Part shown: positions 1-12,186 of the stretch, in pieces
Position numbering within the stretch: position 1 is the first letter of the stretch
How the letters are laid out: the number at the start of each line of letters is the position of its first letter
NCBI GenBank assembly: GCA_022432975.1
Contig: CM039512.1
Span: 29,249,171 to 29,313,170, forward strand
Direction: 5' to 3'
Length of the DNA: 64,000 nt
Origin: Begonia masoniana
Lineage: Eukaryota; Streptophyta; Magnoliopsida; Cucurbitales; Begoniaceae
Translations under genes and position numbers: made by a program
The notes under the pieces: generated by a model
Database searches by the model: none
The model's input: only the letters and a program-made list of their open reading frames with translations
Told to the model about the DNA's origin: nothing

Positions 1-1302
1 TATTACGTATTTTACTGTACTGTATTCTTTTGCTCTTGTTTACATGAAAACACATGTATAAAATCGTTTTCTATGCTTTGGAAAAATCATGATGTATGAA
101 TACATGTCACATACTCATATCCTCGAATGCTATAAGCGTATAATAAACTGGTAAACAAATCATCAATTAAACAAACAACTAGCATAAATAAACTCACTCA
201 CAACCTAGAATTTCTACCCAAACCAAAACTCTCAAACTAATATCTCCAAAATCCACATTCTAGCCATCAACCTCTTAACTTTTTGTGGTGTAGGCCAATC
301 GGGCAAGCATATGTAAACATGCACTTACCTCGTGTTCTGTGTTCAATTTCGGCAATGTACTCAAATTTCTTTTTAACAAGCATGAAAATTGAACCATTAC
401 ATACACAAATTTTCAGAATTTCCAACGCAAAGTGACCAAACTTCAAAATTCCATATTTTTTGCTATACATAACCAAATTCGATAATTCCAACGGCTATGG
501 ATTTCTTAGAGGGTCTACTGTACCATGATCAAATCAATTTATCAAAGAAAACCAACTCACAAAACCAAAATTCCAGAATTACAAAATGCCCTGTAATTTT
601 ACCATTTTAACGTTCATGCATCACTTGATATTCTTTCTTGATTTCAAACCATAAACTACTCTCCAATCCAAATTAAACCTCACACAACCAAGAAATAGAG
701 AAACATCCACCATTTTCATGCATTGAGGATTAGGGTTTATAACATCTCACATAAACTCAACCAAACTCCAAAGTTTATAAATCTATAACTCATGAAATTC
801 ATAATCCAAACCTAAAATCATGTTACCTTGAAAAATCTAGAGAAATTTGAGAGATTGAAGGAGGGTTCACCGTGGGAGAATTCTTTAGGGAGGGGAGAGA
901 AAGAGGAGTTTCTGCCGTGGAGAAGAGGATCACCAATCACAATGAAATGTTGTTTTCAAAAGGATAAGTATCATTTACCTAATCCAAAAATTTGCCAAAA
1001 TTACCTTTCAAACAACAATATCTCAAAGTTTGACTCCTTCAAACTTTTCTCTTCTTTTCTCTTCCTGCAACGTCAACCATCATTTGTTTTTCTACTCCTC
1101 TCTCATTTCTTTTATTTTCTTCCAAACCTCCATCCTATTTTCTTCAATCACCTTCCTTTCTTCTCCCTTGTCTTCAACGTTATTTGCCTCCTCATTCCTT
1201 TTCTTTTAAGAATCTAATCTCTATAACTTAAATTAATTTTAGTTAATTTAAAGGAATGAGGATGCAATATGGATAATTACATGATAAATTTTGAGTATTA
1301 CA
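1..1302 (-). mobile_element. LTR fragment, Ty3/gypsy type, cut by window edge
   Basis: The right end is an LTR-type terminus reading ...GAGTATTACA, like the other LTRs here, which end in a TTACA-type terminus. The 5 bases after it (GTAAG, 1303-1307) would be the target duplication, but the partner lies outside the window. Orientation is minus, because the conserved internal LTR landmark (a GTAAGT donor-like site beside a 'gtaggcc' block, about 285-330) reads on the minus strand. A predicted 129-residue frame (828-1217) is low-complexity hydrophobic sequence and I do not call it a gene. Whether this is a solo LTR or part of a full element cannot be seen. Confidence 0.65.
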
Positions 1303-2095
1303 GTAAGTGAGGATGACTCCCTCCATAAATTGTAGACAAAATTGAAGGGAAGTGAAAGCTATAGATGAAGAGACACAAGTTGGTCCGACTAGCCACCACA
1401 ACCGTGACTATATCTCCTAGGGCTCCTCTTGTGGAAGAGCACACTCCAACTTCAAAGGTTTTGTACAACCTTGCTATGAATTGACTTCACAAAAATGTGT
1501 ATGAGAAAGTTGTAATAGTATGATAGTTTGATAAAACTCACAAAAGATCAAACAAAATTTTGCACACAACACTATTGGTTTTAAATTATCCGAAGGGAAG
1601 GTGTTGTTGTACGGAAAGTATTCCAAACAAGAAAATGGATTTCTTTGATTCAACTTGGCTGCTAAAAACCAGCTCTAAAAGAAGCTTATATATGCCCCAA
1701 AATTAGGGTTACAAAATTGGAAGACCAATTAAAGAAAAGCAAGAAAAGACACCCCTAATCAGCTAACCATGCACTAGGCGAGTGACAAACACATGCAATA
1801 CTTAGTCCAAAACAACTTTCACAAATAAACCATCAACTAATAAATTAAAATAACATTAAGGACAACAAGGTAAACCCTTAGGAAGGCCGCTCAATCACTA
1901 TCTTCAGGTTTGGGAGAGATTAGCTTCCAATTAGGTTGATCTTGAGATGAGACTCTTCATTCCTCAGTTTCCAAGCTAGACTCCCAAAATACATCTTTCA
2001 TTGATAACTCTTTTTCCATAAGATTTGATACTTCCTCCAAGATATTTTGAAGTTAATATCATGTCAAGAGAGAGATAAAAAGGTTAGTGACCCAC
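1303..2095. other. unassigned AT-rich sequence
   Basis: No recognisable coding frame. The stretch is repeat-like in texture and may be an old LTR, but I found no second copy or termini in the window. It ends at the target site of the element at 2096-13221 (CCCAC, 2091-2095). Confidence 0.4.
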
Positions 2096-4163
2096 TGAGG
2101 TGCTTCTACTTAAAAAGTAAACACAAGCAAAGTCAGTTCGGTTGAAAACAATAATTTTAGGCTAAGAACACCCCAAAATCCAATATACATAAAACCTTCA
2201 ATTTCACTCCAAGTGATCTGAAATTTTAACACATTCTTACCAAGTATGTTAGTAAACTTTCCTTCAAAAATGAGAGGCTAACTTTTTGGGGTTGAAAAAT
2301 TATGGACGAAAGATTGCTTGCTAGTATGAGGAGGTAATAACAGCACCTCTCGAGTTTGTCACCTCTTTTGAAGAATGACACTCCAACTAACTTTGGATGA
2401 GAGTTGGATATAATCTTACTGATGATTCTTCACGCAAAGAAAGAGAGGAGGAAGGTTGCAAAAGAAATGCAACCACTTTGGCTCTCACAAAATGGAAACA
2501 CAAAAATCACTATAACTCTCGGATGTGACTCACCGACGAAGAGAAGTGAGGGAGCTTCAACAAGCTGAAACTATTCTGTAAATTTTCATTCAAAAGTCCT
2601 AAAGATGGGCCTTAACGATGGTTTGAATACCATGTATCTTCTTATAAATTATGGTTTGGTAACTAGTCAAAAAAATGATTCAAAAGGGGAGGGGTACTTG
2701 GCCACATGGCTTAGCCGAGTACACCATGGTTTTGCCATTTTCGGCAAATACCTTCTCTCTCCAAGGGTCACTTTCAAGTGGTCTTTCTTCTTTCCAAAAT
2801 GCAGTCATTCTTCCCACCTTCATATTTTCATCCATTACATGTCACCTAATACATTAATATGCTAAAGTTTTTTTTAAAGAAAATAAAACTAAGTTCAAGT
2901 TACATTAATTGTCACAAGGAAGACAAATTTTTTCTTCTAATCTTGGAGTGGCCGAGGAGTGCTCCCATGTAAGCAAGTAGAAAGGCTTCTCCATGTATTG
3001 AGCATTTGTGACACAAATCAAGTATGACAACTTGTGTTTTAGTACAAGTACTAGATCCCTCTCGGATATCCAATTAATAATCACTAAAAGTTTACTAGAT
3101 TCCAAGCAGAATATTTAGTAGTAATTCAACTCCAAATAATATGAAAATTTAACATAATCTTACTTGATATGTTGATGTAAATCTCTGAAAATTTTAGACG
3201 TTAATTTGTCAAGATGAAGAAGTTGTGATCAGAACACTGATGTTGGTCCAAAGAGGTGATAATTGTGCACCTTTCGGGTGTGGTAACTTCTTCCGAAGAA
3301 ACACTTCAACAATCTGAATATGAGGGTTTATGCAACTTTATGAAGATGTCTACTTTCAACTAAGAGAGTAGAAAAGGATGCAAGAGTAAGAGTTCTCCAC
3401 TAAACTCATAAAGATGGAAAACAATAATTGACAACCACTCGGATGAAAGGCGTCGCGCAGATGCTTGAACAAACCTCGGCGTTTGAGAGCAAAATGCTTT
3501 AGCAAAAGTTTATCAAAATTTTTGCCCCCAAAATAATGGTCATAAGGAGGGTTTAAATACTCCCTTACAAAATGATAATTAGGTTAAAAATAGCAGCAAA
3601 GAGAAAATGAGGGTTTTGGAAACCCTCGGCTGAAATGAGGTTGCTAACGCTTACCACGCACGCCTCTTCCTCATGCCGCTTTCACCACTTGTGATATTCC
3701 AATTGTATCCTCCCACGCATGCATCCATGCAACGACGCTTATTCTCTTTGCATGTAGCCATGCACTCCTTATTAATGCAAACTACTAAGTATTTAAAAGT
3801 CAAAATTAGAGCTAATTTAAGTTACATAATTTGTTTAAGGAGAACAAACTCCTTCTTCAATGTTTGAGGTCTTCTCTTTGGGTTGCTTCCAATATAACGC
3901 ATGGAAAGGTCTTTCTTTGTCTTGCATACTAGATGTAAGCTCTATCTTATCCTTGAATATGTCACCTACAACATGAATATAAATATTAATTAATTTCTTG
4001 GCTCGGGAGCGTGTGATTGCTTCTTGCAGCACATCAATTTGGTTTTATCCTTAGGTAGTTATATATTGTTTCACCTACAAAAAGAACACACTCATTAGTT
4101 AAAGGTTTGGCCAAGGCCAAGGATTTAGCTCGTGATCGAGTGATAACTCCTCTTGGCACATCA
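2096..4163 (-). repeat. 3' LTR of the 2096-13221 element (interrupted)
   Basis: Aligns by eye with 12187-13221 at both ends: 2096-3003 matches the first part and 4042-4163 matches the last part. The middle piece (3009-4036 plus a 5-bp duplication) is a nested solo LTR. The inner end reads GCACATCA on the plus strand, so on the element's strand the LTR begins TGATGTGC. It is preceded by a short purine tract (minus strand of 4164-4171) that serves as the polypurine tract. Confidence 0.85.
3009..4036 (-). mobile_element. Nested solo LTR (1.03 kb) with target duplication ATTTG
   Basis: The flanks are perfect 5-bp direct repeats ATTTG at 3004-3008 and 4037-4041. The matching empty site is visible in the sister LTR near 13090-13100, where the two flanks are contiguous. 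The ends read TGACAC... and ...GCACATCA. Sequence early in the element (about 3030-3110) resembles the LTR at 52990-54191, so this is another member of the same CRM-like LTR group. It also carries the end of a pol-like frame near 3835-4032 (minus strand), as LTRs of this group do. Confidence 0.88.
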
Positions 4164-5190
4164 TCCTTCCTGGGTAAATGAGGATTTGACCTCAATTCCA
4201 AATGTGCTTCTGCTTCTGCTTCTTGCTTGATCTCTTCCCCAATGTATGAGGATAGGTCTTGTACATTGAAAGTGGTAGATACTCTGTATTCTCCCTGTAA
4301 CTCAAGCTTGTATGCATTATTATTGATCGTCTCCACTATCTTGAACGGTCTATCGACCCTAGGGAGAATTTTGGATTTTGTTTGCTTAGGAAACCTCTCC
4401 TTCCTTAAATGGAACCATACTAGATCGCCTTCCTCGAAAATGACTTCTTTCCTACCGCGGTTAGCGTGCTTGGCGTAGGATCATTCTTCTTTTGGATGTT
4501 CTTCTTAACCTTCTCATGCAAGGTTCTCACTTGTTCAGCTTTACTTACTCCACTAAGATTGACCATGTCTTTTATGGGTAAAGGGATAAGGTCTAGTGAT
4601 GACTCTGATTATAGGAAAATTCAATATAGGGGAGTTGTAAGTCCTAATCGGATAGCTTCTTGCCTACTATACTTCTTAGCAAAACACCCATTGTTCTATT
4701 CACCACCTCGGTTTGTCCGTTGATTTGGGGGTGGAATGATGTGCTAAAAAGTAGCTAGGGGCCCAATTTGCTCCATAAAGTCTTCCAAAACGCACTCAAG
4801 AATTTGGTATCTCTATCCGACACTATGCACTTTGGTATTCTGTGCATGCGCACCACTTCCTTGAAGAATAGTTTGGTTATGTGGATATAGTCACCTGTCT
4901 TAGAGCAAGCTATGAAATGAGTCATCTTGAAAACCTGTCTACTATTACCAAGATTGACTCTTTTGAATGAGGTGTGCAAGGAAGCCCCAAGACAAAGTCC
5001 ATGTTCACCTCTTCCCAAGGATAACTAGGAACCGGTAAAGGTAAGTAGAGTCCGTGAGGAAGAATTCAGCCTCTTTGCCTCTTGCACACTATGCATTTTT
5101 CCACCACCTTATGCACATCTCTAAGTAAATATGGTCAATAAAAGTGTTCCATGAGAGCTTCCAAAGTCTTCTTTTCTCCAAAATAATTTG
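4164..5190 (-). pseudogene. Integrase remnant, CRM-like gypsy
   Basis: Reads from right to left on the minus strand. A core piece at 4755-5018 contains the motifs [19 protein letters not shown] and [10 protein letters not shown]; the D of VSDRD is the second catalytic Asp of the DDE integrase core. The C-terminal piece (4034-4336) contains INNNAYKLEL and FNVQDLSSYI, the SH3-like/CR-motif end typical of this group, and its frame crosses the LTR boundary at 4163 and stops at 4034. Integrase joins cDNA to the host chromosome. Several frameshifts separate the pieces, so no functional protein is possible. Confidence 0.85.
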
Positions 5191-5850
5191 CTAACCTTCC
5201 CCGTGAGCGTCTTTGATTAAAGATTCTCGGATTCCACCACTTGGAATGCATAATTTTACTTCTTTGAAGAGGTATACATCCATCAAATAATAGCCACACT
5301 CGGTCTTTTTCTTACTTAATTCATACCAATGGCTAAAATCTTGGTATCCTTCATAAGCTCCCTTGATCCAGTCAAAACTCAAGAATCTAGTACTCAATTC
5401 GGTTAGAAGGACATATCTTCTAGAAAGTGCATCAGCCACCACATTTGTTTCCCCTTTCTTGTATTTGAGGATGTAAGGGTAACGCTCAAGAAATTCCACC
5501 CATTTAGCGTATCTCCTATTTAGCTTTCTTTTGGCTTTTGATGTATTTAAGAGCTTTTTGATCGGTGTAAATAATAAAATCCTTCGGGAATAGAGAATGT
5601 TGTCAAACCTCAAGGACCCAAATGACGGCTAGAAACTCCTTGTTATACGTAGAGTAGTTTAAAGTAGCCCCTTTGAGCTTCTCACTAAAATAGGTGAGTG
5701 GCTTGCCTTCTTGTATAAGTAATGCTCCAATCTTATTCCAATAGCATCACATTCTGCTTCAAAAACCTTGTTGAAATTGGGTAGTACAAGGATAAGGATA
5801 TAACAAAGCTTCTCTTTGATTAACTTAAAGCTTTGTTGACAAGCTTGAGT
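5191..5850 (-). pseudogene. RNase H and connection remnant
   Basis: A 140-residue minus-strand frame (5191-5613) holds RRYAKWVEFLERYPYILKYK and VVADALSRRY, the hallmark end of the gypsy RNase H domain and the start of the linker to integrase. The upstream catalytic part, around 5614-5850, is only readable in pieces with frame changes (for example the region equivalent to YSTYDKE). RNase H removes the RNA strand during reverse transcription. It lies between the RT and integrase remnants, in the correct gypsy order. Confidence 0.8.
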
Positions 5851-6674
5851 TCAACAAAATTTCACTCCCTTCTTGGCGCAATCGGTTAAAGGGGACACAA
5901 TCGAGCTAAAGTTCTTAATAAATCTTTGATAAAATGAAGCTAAACCATAAAAGCTTCTTACCTCTGAAATTCCTTTTGGGGTCGGCCAATCCCTTATAGC
6001 TTCAATTTTGGATTCATCCACTTCCATGTCTTCTTTGGTAATGATGAAACCGAGAAAATGAACCTCTCTTGCACAAAAGAGCACTTCTTGAGATTTTCAT
6101 ATAATTTGGCATCTCTAAGTGTATCAAATAAGATTTTAAGATGATTCAAACATAAGTTGCAATCCACGCTATATACCAAAATGTCATAAAAAATAGATCA
6201 CTATGAATTTTCCCAAGAAATCTTTAAAAACAAAATGCATAAGCCTCATAAATGTACTAGGAGCATTAGAAAGGACAAAAGATATCACTAACCATTCATA
6301 GAAGCCATACTTAGTTTTGAATTCCGTTTTCCACATCTCTTTCTTTCATCAGAATTTGATGGTAGCCACTTTCAAATCTACCTTGGAGAAGATTGAAGCC
6401 CCATTAAGTTCATCCAACATGTCTTCAATTCTAGGAGTGAGAAATCTATACTTGATGATAATTTGATTGATGACCCGACTATCAACGCATATCCTTATCG
6501 TCTCATCCTTCTTTAGAACTAATAGTGTAGGAACTGTATAAGAGCTCATGGATTCTCGGATCTAACCCTTCTTAAGCAACTCTTGAACTTGCTTGTGTAG
6601 TTCCTTCGCCTCTTCTCTGTTCATTTTATATGAGGGCCGATTTGGTAGCACTACTCCCGGTTGTAAGTATGGTG
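5851..6674 (-). pseudogene. Reverse transcriptase remnant
   Basis: Three overlapping minus-strand frames carry RT motifs. 6349-6549 has LLVLKKDETIRICVDSRVIN and EDMLDELNGASIFSKVDLK (the VDLR-type Asp of RT motif A is kept). 5994-6179 and 5851-6084 have [20 protein letters not shown] and [20 protein letters not shown], the thumb/connection region. The central F/Y-x-DD motif is not readable in a single frame. Frame changes every 150-200 bp show an old, inactive copy. Confidence 0.85.
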
Positions 6675-7354
6675 CTAAATATCCCTAAGGGATGATAATC
6701 CTTGAGGTAACTCTTCCAGAAACACGTCTTGGTATTGGTTCAAGAGTGTCCAAACCCCTCTCGGGATTTCTCCCAATTCCTCTATCCTTTCACGAAACAT
6801 CATCAAAATCAAAGGTCCTCCATTTATAAGAGACTTCCTTAGCTCATTCTTAGACATGAAAAGTGTTGACTTTGACCTTCCATCATTTCTTAGCTCCTCA
6901 TCTATAGCCGCTTGCTTCGGTTTGAGTAATGCTAATTTGATTGACTTGAATGAGTAGTAGTTGGAGTATCTGTCATGGGACACCTTCCGTTCATATTACC
7001 AAGGCCTCCTTAACAAAATGTGACTAGCACTCATCGGCACTACGTCACAAAGAACCTTGTCCTTGTATCCCCTGATTGTGAAGTCAATGTATACTTGGTT
7101 GGAGACCTTAATGTCCTCTCGATTATTTAGTCACCTCAACTTGCAAGGGTTCAGATGTAGGGTTGTCTCTAATCCCAATTTCTCTACAAGGTCTCCAGAT
7201 ACAACATTAGCGCAACTCCCCCATCAATTATGAGAGAATACACCTTATCCTTGATTAAACAACGACTATGAAAAATATTTTCTCTTTGACAATCCTCATC
7301 ATTTGCTTGTGACACGAGAACTCGCCGGATGACCATCAAGAGTGACCCAAGGAA
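6675..7354 (-). pseudogene. Protease and PR-RT linker remnant
   Basis: The minus-strand frame 6675-6983 contains LRKSLINGGPLILMMFRER and TLLNQYQDVFLEELPQGLSS, the conserved linker just before RT. Further upstream, about 7000-7354, I can read CQRENIFHSRC and an IIDGG-type protease active-site loop with several stops. This is the aspartic protease that matures Gag-Pol. The frame is broken off at 7354 by the solo LTR 7355-10976 and resumes as gag beyond 10977. Confidence 0.8.
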
Positions 7355-8153
7355 TGTAACGCCCCGAAAACCTACCCGGGTTCCCGGTGCGCACAGGGAC
7401 TGCTCTGATCTAACGACTCTCTCAACTATCCCATTTACTTAAACTTCCAACGCTAGAAATATCTTCCAATAAAACTCACGCAGCAAAATTTAAAACTAAC
7501 CTCCTGAAGCTCTCTTATGTCTTACCTAGCTGCCTAGACTCACTAATTTTCCTTAATCCTAACCGTTAAGCACCACGGCGTCCTCCCCAAAAATTTCGAC
7601 AGAGTAACGCCTGAAAATGGCGCCCCCAAAATACTAGGTACCTACAAACGAATTAAATCCTCAACCAGATCCAGAATATTTCTAACCATCTAACCAACAT
7701 ACGAAATCTCTAGACAATCACCATCATATCAGTAGAAAGATTGTACTATCAACCTCAAAATGAAGAAAATTCACAGTATAGGGTGACACATCACCCTTAA
7801 CTATGACTATATACAACCACTAAACCATACCCTCACAAAATAAAACAAAGAGAAGCCCTACTCCCTATAAATATCGAGCCACAGCTCCACCTGGGTCGGG
7901 TCGCCCTAACACAGCCATCAATTGGGGCCCTGGTTGTACGTCACCAACTGCCACCAACTGCCATCTACTCCTGGTCAAGCTCTCGGTATTCACCCTCCCA
8001 CTCAGCAGTACCTACACCACAAAACACACTATAAGCTCAAAGCTTAGTAAGTAGAGTGCTGAAAAATAAACGTGAAGCATGTTATGCAAATCCTAACACA
8101 TGCATGTCTCTACACACGTTGTCATCATCTCATCGCATCGCATCTCACCGAGG

Positions 8154-8630
8154 TTTGGAATATAACCGTACCGGGCAGTCAGTCCGCACACAGCACTGTT
8201 TACCGACACGTCACTGCCGTCCCGGTTCCAACAGGAACGGGGTCCAAAGTCACACCCAAAAACCCCATGTCCCGACTCGAAATGTAACCGCAAGAAACAG
8301 TCGGACGATACACCACACTGCCATTGGCACGTCGCCACCGCTCCAGCTCGTCCCAGAAACGAGGCCCGCAGGTCACATTCCAGCCACTGTCTCGACTCGA
8401 ATTGCAACCGTACAGGGCAGTCGGCCAATACACCGCACTACCACCAGTATGTCGCCACCGCTCCAGCTCGTCCCAGAAGCAGGGCCCACAGTCACACTCC
8501 AGCCACTGTCTCGACTCGAAGTGCAACCGCCCAGGGCAGTCGGCCAATGCACCGTACTACCACCAGCACGTCCCCACCGCTCCAACTCATCCAGGAAGGG
8601 GGCCCACAGTCACACTCCAGCCCACTATTG
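8154..8630. repeat. Tandem repeat, about 119-120 bp period, about 4 copies
   Basis: The marker CGACTCGA recurs at 8273, 8393 and 8512 (spacings 120 and 119), and flanking sequence repeats with it; the first copy (about 8154) is more diverged. The array is GC-richer than its surroundings. It lies in the solo LTR 7355-10976, between the two inner splice-like landmarks. Confidence 0.85.
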
Positions 8631-8802
8631 CCTGTCCACACCATACCTCACATCAACTACTCTCCCGAGCTTAAAAACATGCTTAGAACATTTTGCGTAG
8701 CTTTTAAAACTTGATGCATGTTAACCATGACGTACTCACAACGACTGCACCCACATATCACATCACATCACATCATATCACATGCATACCTACGACCCAC
8801 AA

Positions 8803-9740
8803 CGTGCCCAAAACTCACAACATACGTACAACTGATCCACAGCCTGCACAAGACTCAAAACCTACATACAATCCCCACAACCTGCACAAGACTCACAACA
8901 TACGTACAACTGACCCACAGCCTGCACAAGACTCACAACCTACATACAATCTACCCACAACCTGCACAAGACGCACAACATACATACAACTGACCCACAG
9001 CCTGCACAAGACTCATAACCTACATACAATCTACCCACAACCTGCACAAGACTCACAACATACGTACAACTGACCCACAGCCTGCACAAGACTCACCACC
9101 TACATACAATCTACCCACAACCTGCACAAGACGCATAACCTACATACAACTGACCCACAGCCTACACAAGACTCACAACCTACATACAATCTACCCACAA
9201 CCTGTACAAGACTCACAACATACCTACAACTGACCCACAGCCTGCACAAGACTCACAACCTACATACAATCTACTCACAACCTGCACAAGACTCACAATA
9301 TACGTACAACTGACCCACAGCCTGCACAAGACTCACAACATACGTACAACTGACCCACCACCTGCACAAGACTCACAACATACGTACAACTGACCCACAG
9401 CCTGCACAAGACTCACAACCTACATACAATCTACACACAACCTGTACAAGACTCACAATATACGTACAACTGACCCACAACTTGCACAAGACTCACAACC
9501 TACATACAATCTACCCACAACCTATACAAGGCGCACAACATACATACAACTGACCCACAGCTTGCACAAGACTCACAACATACATACAATCTACCCACAA
9601 CCTGCACAAGACTCATAACATATATACAACCTGCACAAGACTCACGACCTACATACAACTTACCCACAACCTGCACAAGACACACAACATACGTACAACT
9701 GACCCACCGCCTACACAAGGCTCACAACCTACATATAACT
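8803..9740. repeat. Tandem repeat, exact 40-bp period, about 22 copies
   Basis: The marker CCTGCACAAG (or a one-base variant) recurs every 40 bp from 8881 through 9601, with one 38-bp step before that and one 30-bp step after (9631). Two alternating versions (…ACGTACAACTGACCCACAG and …ACATACAATCTACCCACAA) make an 80-bp higher-order unit over much of the array. Purine content differs strongly between the strands. Long open frames over this region follow from the period and are not genes. Confidence 0.95.
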
Positions 9741-10976
9741 GACCCGCAACATACCACTAACAACGACTACACATACACATCATATACTGACTACTCACGA
9801 CATACACATGACTCACAACATGCAAACAGCTGTGGTGTAGACTCTTCTGAGTGACTCTTAGGCATTTACACCCACACTACTAATTACCTTGCGTCCTAGC
9901 TCGCTGGGTTTGCTCGGTTCCCTGTCCACCCACGGCTCGACCTAAGACAAAAATTCAAACTTCATTAAAATCAAGTTTACATTCTCCAATTCACTCTCAA
10001 ACTACTATTTGTAGCCTAACCCAACTAAAACCCAACTAAAACCCAACTATACATGCCACTAATTTTGGTTTGGTAAAAACTATCCTGAAACTTTAGACGC
10101 GCATAACTTTCGTGTTGGCTAACAGAATTGAATGATTCTAGCGACCACATACTCCTCTAATAATCTTGTTTAACCTGCCAAATGGAAATTTAAAACAAAT
10201 AACCGTAGCTAGGTCAAAACCCCCAAAAAGAGAACTGGGCCTAATGGTTCAAAATTCCCTTTTTTGATGTTTCATCGATTCCCACCCGTTTCCTCACCAA
10301 TCAACCACATTTACCTCAATTAGCATAATCTAACCAAAATCTTGAGGCTACACACAGCAAAAACTCGAAATGCCAAAACAAGACTTGCTGCTTTTCGCCC
10401 AAACAGGGCTCTTCACGGCCAAGCGACCATAGCCGGTCCAAGAGTTGGCAAACCTATGCCAGAAGCAGCCAATTTTGGCCGGTGATCAGAGCTCAAATCA
10501 ACTCGTCACCTTCGGCCATGAACAGAACCAAAACAGGGCAAGAAAACAGGCCTTACCGGTCGGTTCGTGCGCGAAACAACCAGAACCCGCTTGTCGCCGT
10601 CATCTGGCTGGAGAACGTCAGAAACTGCGATGAACAGCTCATCGATCACTACCCTTCCCCCCATCTCTGTTCGGGCCTCCAGCGTTCGCACAATAGAATG
10701 GCTTCTTCGAAACCATTATGCTGTTTTAAGAGAAAACCTAATGTTTTCTCTTAAAACATAATTTAAAATAGCTAATTACCGTTTGCCCTCTCATGAATTT
10801 GGCCCCTCTGAAACTTCATTAAATCTCATTCTTTGACCGTTAAATTTCTATGAATTGACTATCACCTCACCCTTGGTTTAACTCCTCTACCGAAACTCCC
10901 GAGAATAATTTAATTAACCCAATAGCTAACCTAATTTAAATTAATTAAATTAACCTGAAAAATCTGGGGTATTACA

Positions 10977-12110
10977 TGGAACATCTTCTCTTGAGATTCA
11001 AGGTCCTCACTAGAACCTTTCTCTTGCTCATCTTCACTAACTATCTCACCGGTGCTTTCTCTAAAAACCATAACCCTTCTATTGGGACATTGAGAAGCCT
11101 TGTGTCCAAGTCCAAGACACTTAAAGCACTTTATCTCTCTTGATCTTGGCCGAGTGCCATCTTCTACCAATTTCTTGTCTTCTATCCCCGTTGTAGGTTA
11201 ACTCTTTATAAAAGGTTTCTTATCATCCACCTTAGATGGTGGTTTGTAAGAACTCTTAGTTTTTGAAGGAAACCGATTACCAACCCATTTTCCTTTTCTA
11301 TTCACTTGCTTTTCAACCTTTAAAGCAAGTTGAACAACGACATCCATGGTCTCCAAAGTTTATAGCTCCACAACATCACTAATCTCTCTATTCAAACCCC
11401 TTATGAACCTTGCAATCACTTGCTCATTGTGCTCTTCCAATCCACTCCTAATCTTGAGGGTTTCAAACTCGGTTAGGTAATCCTCAACCGATTGTGAACC
11501 TTGCTTCAAATTTTACATTTGTAAAAAAACCTCTTGCTTGTAGTGGCTTGGCACGAATCTCTTTCTCATCAAAGACTTCATAACTCTCCAAGTCACAATA
11601 GCATCATCATTTTCACGCCTCCTTTGTGCCTTTAAATTGTCCCACCATAAACTAGTATATCCAGTCAATTCTAGAGACACTAGTTGTAATTTTGTCTTCT
11701 CGGAATAGTTATAGTAGTCAAATATCTTCTCTACTTTATCCACCCAATCCAAGAACATATCACCATTACATGAAACATTAAAAGAGAGAATGGATACCTT
11801 CACATGCTTCAATTCCTCATTAGGGCCATGCTTAGCATGTGGATTATCAAACTCCTCATTCTCGGATTCTTACTCTTCTTCAGTCACATTTTGATTAAAC
11901 CTCCTCCTAAGATTTTTGTGTCTTCTCCTAGGCAAAAGGGTTTGAGGAACCCTCATATGCTGGTTTCTCATCTCCATCATCCATTGACTAATGTTCTCAA
12001 GCTTGTGGTTCAATTCATCTAGCTTTCATTGAAAACTAGATTCTCCTTGTTTCGGGATTGTTGCTAAAGGAGGTTGAGCATTCGGCTCTCAGTTTTATTT
12101 GGATATTTTG
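10977..12110 (-). pseudogene. gag remnant with zinc knuckle
   Basis: Minus-strand frame 11513-11812 has the capsid motif YSEKTKLQLVSLELTGYTSL followed by WWDNL and RKRFVPSHY, typical of plant gypsy Gag. Frame 10931-11170 has the CCHC zinc knuckle CFKCLGLGHKASQC (pattern C-x2-C-x4-H-x4-C intact). Gag forms the virus-like particle and binds element RNA. Frames are interrupted between 11170 and 11513 and before 11812. The frame stops being element-derived at 10977, where the solo LTR begins. Confidence 0.88.
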
Positions 12111-12172
12111 TCATCATTTTAGTCCACCAAAATACATCAAGAACACAGAAAAAACAACAAGGAAAGAGCAAA

Positions 12173-12184
12173 GCTCTGATACCA
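12173..12184 (-). other. Primer-binding site, tRNA-iMet type
   Basis: The minus strand reads TGGTATCAGAGC, the perfect complement of the 3' end of plant initiator tRNA-Met. It lies 2 bases inside the 5' LTR end at 12187 and fixes the orientation of the element as minus. Confidence 0.93.
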
Positions 12185-12186
12185 AA

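Larger units (their letters stand above)
7355..10976 (-). mobile_element. Solo LTR, 3.6 kb, repeat-rich
   Basis: The ends read TGTAACGCCC... and ...GGGGTATTACA. Flanks are AGGAA (7350-7354) and TGGAA (10977-10981), a 4/5 match. It splits the gag-protease frame of the 2096-13221 element. Orientation is minus, from the landmark 'gcttagtaagtag' near 8045 and the donor-like site near 9885-9895. It contains two tandem arrays (about 8154-8630 and 8803-9740). Predicted frames inside the arrays are artefacts of the repeats. No internal domain remains, so this is the product of LTR-LTR recombination. Confidence 0.82.

Noticed and set aside
8056..9073. Several overlapping frames of 70-214 residues on both strands, Thr/His/Gln-rich
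   Set aside because: They are a by-product of the 120-bp and 40-bp tandem arrays; frames exist on both strands and no protein family is recognisable.
8803..9740. CRISPR-like array because of regular 40-bp spacing
   Set aside because: The whole unit repeats with no unique spacers, and the context is a plant LTR.
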